This document shows, piece by piece, positions 5,049 to 5,623 of a stretch of DNA of 5,623 nt. This DNA is from an uncultured Eubacteriales bacterium (GTDB lineage Bacteria > Bacillota > Clostridia > Oscillospirales > Butyricicoccaceae): positions 1 to 5,623 of the forward strand of contig CAJKFC010000107.1 of assembly GCA_905199135.1 (NCBI GenBank), in the 5' to 3' direction. Below the pieces are notes generated by a model that saw nothing but the letters and a program-made list of their open reading frames with translations, ran no database searches and was not told the origin of the DNA. A program made the translations under genes and the position numbers. The first letter of the stretch is position 1, and each line of letters begins with the position of its first letter.

Positions 5049-5057
5049 GGTGATAAT

Positions 5058-5264
5058 ATGGCAAGCTGCGTAAAATGTGGAAAGAACGACAATGTCATGC
5101 ACTGCCTTTGCGGCGAGTGTCTTGAGGACATCGAAAAAAGAAAGCGCGAGATATATGAGGCGGTAAAGGAAAGACTTTATGAAAACAAAGTGTCCGAAAA
5201 GGCAGCGGACAGGGTTTTGTCCCATCTGTGGGACATACTTTACAGAGAGGAGCAGACAAAATGA
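5058..5264 (+). CDS. Small Cys-rich (zinc-finger-like) protein
   Basis: 68 aa. The N-terminal 21 residues hold C4-x2-C7 and C16-x-C18-x2-C21 plus His15, a probable single zinc site. Residues 22-66 form a strongly charged helix (EDIEKRKREIYEAVKERL and onward) that could be a coiled coil. ATG 5058 follows GAGGTGA, which overlaps the stop of the 56-aa gene. Its own stop overlaps the next ATG (ATGA). Similar short zinc-knuckle-plus-helix proteins are scattered through Firmicutes phage early regions without known function. Confidence 0.78.
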   Translation: MASCVKCGKNDNVMHCLCGECLEDIEKRKREIYEAVKERLYENKVSEKAADRVLSHLWDILYREEQTK

Positions 5265-5563
5265 TAGATGTTATTTTGAAAAAACCGGGACAGAAAGCCG
5301 AGATTGTAGCCATTGAAAACAGCCTTGAAGCCATGCAGAAGGCGGTGGACGGATACATAGAGACGGTTACGGTTTTGCCCCATCTCACGGTGGTGTGCAA
5401 CGAAGAGGGACTGCTTTTGGACATGCCTTATAACTGCGAGGTCTTCGGTATGCCTTTCGTAGGGCCTGTGATCATAGCAGGAGTGGACGGCGATGAGTTC
5501 TGCTCGATGCCCAAAGAACTTTCGCAGACGGTTTTGGCATCGGCATTTAAGGAGGAAAGCTGA
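5261..5563 (+). CDS. DUF3846 family protein
   Basis: 100 aa. The pattern MIDVILKKPGQKAEIVAIENSL, then AVDGYIETV (about 28-36), VVCNEEG (44-50), the small-residue loop and VIIAGVDGDEF (70-80) matches DUF3846. That family is a short alpha/beta domain common in Firmicutes and actinobacterial phages and conjugative elements; its function is unknown. The start is ATG 5261, overlapping the previous stop and 8 nt after AGGAG. An in-frame GTG at 5228 would extend the protein back into the neighbouring gene and lacks a matching ribosome site. It is translationally coupled on both sides. Confidence 0.88.
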   Translation: MIDVILKKPGQKAEIVAIENSLEAMQKAVDGYIETVTVLPHLTVVCNEEGLLLDMPYNCEVFGMPFVGPVIIAGVDGDEFCSMPKELSQTVLASAFKEES

Positions 5564-5623
5564 TGTTCATGTCGGAAGACGAGATACGCCGCTCATATCG
5601 TGAGGCCAAAGACCCCGAAAAGC
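5563..5623 (+). CDS. Partial small phage protein (cut by window end)
   Basis: Only the first 20 codons are present: MFMSEDEIRRSYREAKDPEK and then the edge. ATG 5563 overlaps the preceding stop (TGATG) and GGAGG is 7 nt upstream. A second in-frame ATG at 5569 is a less well-spaced alternative. The EDEIRRSYREAKDPEK start resembles small phage proteins whose later part is an HTH, but too little is visible to name a family. Confidence 0.65.
   Translation, partial: MFMSEDEIRRSYREAKDPEK

Noticed and set aside
4509..5225. Minus-strand open frame of 238 codons
   Set aside because: It lies opposite the conserved 3' half of dnaB and the small genes after it. It is Ser/Leu/Phe-rich in the way of an antisense shadow and lacks a start signal.
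1..5623. tRNA, rRNA or CRISPR array
   Set aside because: No cloverleaf, ribosomal segment or regularly spaced repeat with unique spacers was seen; the only repeats are the operator series, the AGATAGTA copies and the left-edge 9-mers.

Overview
The window is the early (lysogeny control plus replication) region of a temperate phage or closely related integrative element. The host is probably a low-to-mid GC Firmicute of class Clostridia (Ruminococcaceae/Oscillospiraceae-like). This host call is an inference from the gene families (LexA/CI-type repressor, DUF3862, a winged-helix replication protein, DnaB, DUF3846), strong AGGAGG-type ribosome sites, occasional GTG/TTG starts and AT-rich consensus promoters. 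No host gene or marker is present, so the genus cannot be fixed.

Layout. Positions 1-98 lie downstream of the leftward genes and carry short direct and inverted repeats. From 99 to 1212, two leftward genes encode a zinc-ribbon/membrane DUF3862 protein and a self-cleaving repressor. Positions 1213-1350 form a complete divergent switch: a leftward promoter for the repressor, a near-perfect rightward promoter, and four regularly spaced operator-like sites sharing WTCAC-N5-G. Two of these sites sit exactly in the -35/-10 spacers. From 1351 to the end is one dense rightward early operon. It contains a Cro-like HTH protein, a second HTH regulator, a small membrane protein, a small zinc-ribbon protein, an HTH gene broken by a frameshift, a 65-aa unknown, a winged-helix replication protein, a DnaB helicase, a 56-aa basic protein, a 68-aa Cys-rich protein, a DUF3846 protein, and the start of another gene cut by the window edge. 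Most rightward genes overlap or abut, which suggests translational coupling.

How it works together (inference). In the lysogen the repressor holds both promoters through the operator array and is transcribed with the DUF3862 membrane protein. DNA damage would trigger Ala-Gly self-cleavage, open the rightward promoter and switch on Cro, then the replication genes. Three copies of AGATAGTA in an AT-rich stretch inside the replication-protein gene (3263-3312) look like iterons of an embedded origin. The initiator would bind there and deliver the DnaB helicase encoded immediately downstream. No helicase-loader ATPase, SSB or recombinase gene is visible in the window.

I see no wholly new defence or mobile system. 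The points most worth checking are the four-site operator array, the candidate origin inside the initiator gene, the frameshifted HTH gene, the Lys at the DnaB arginine-finger position, and the lysogeny-expressed zinc-ribbon membrane protein.
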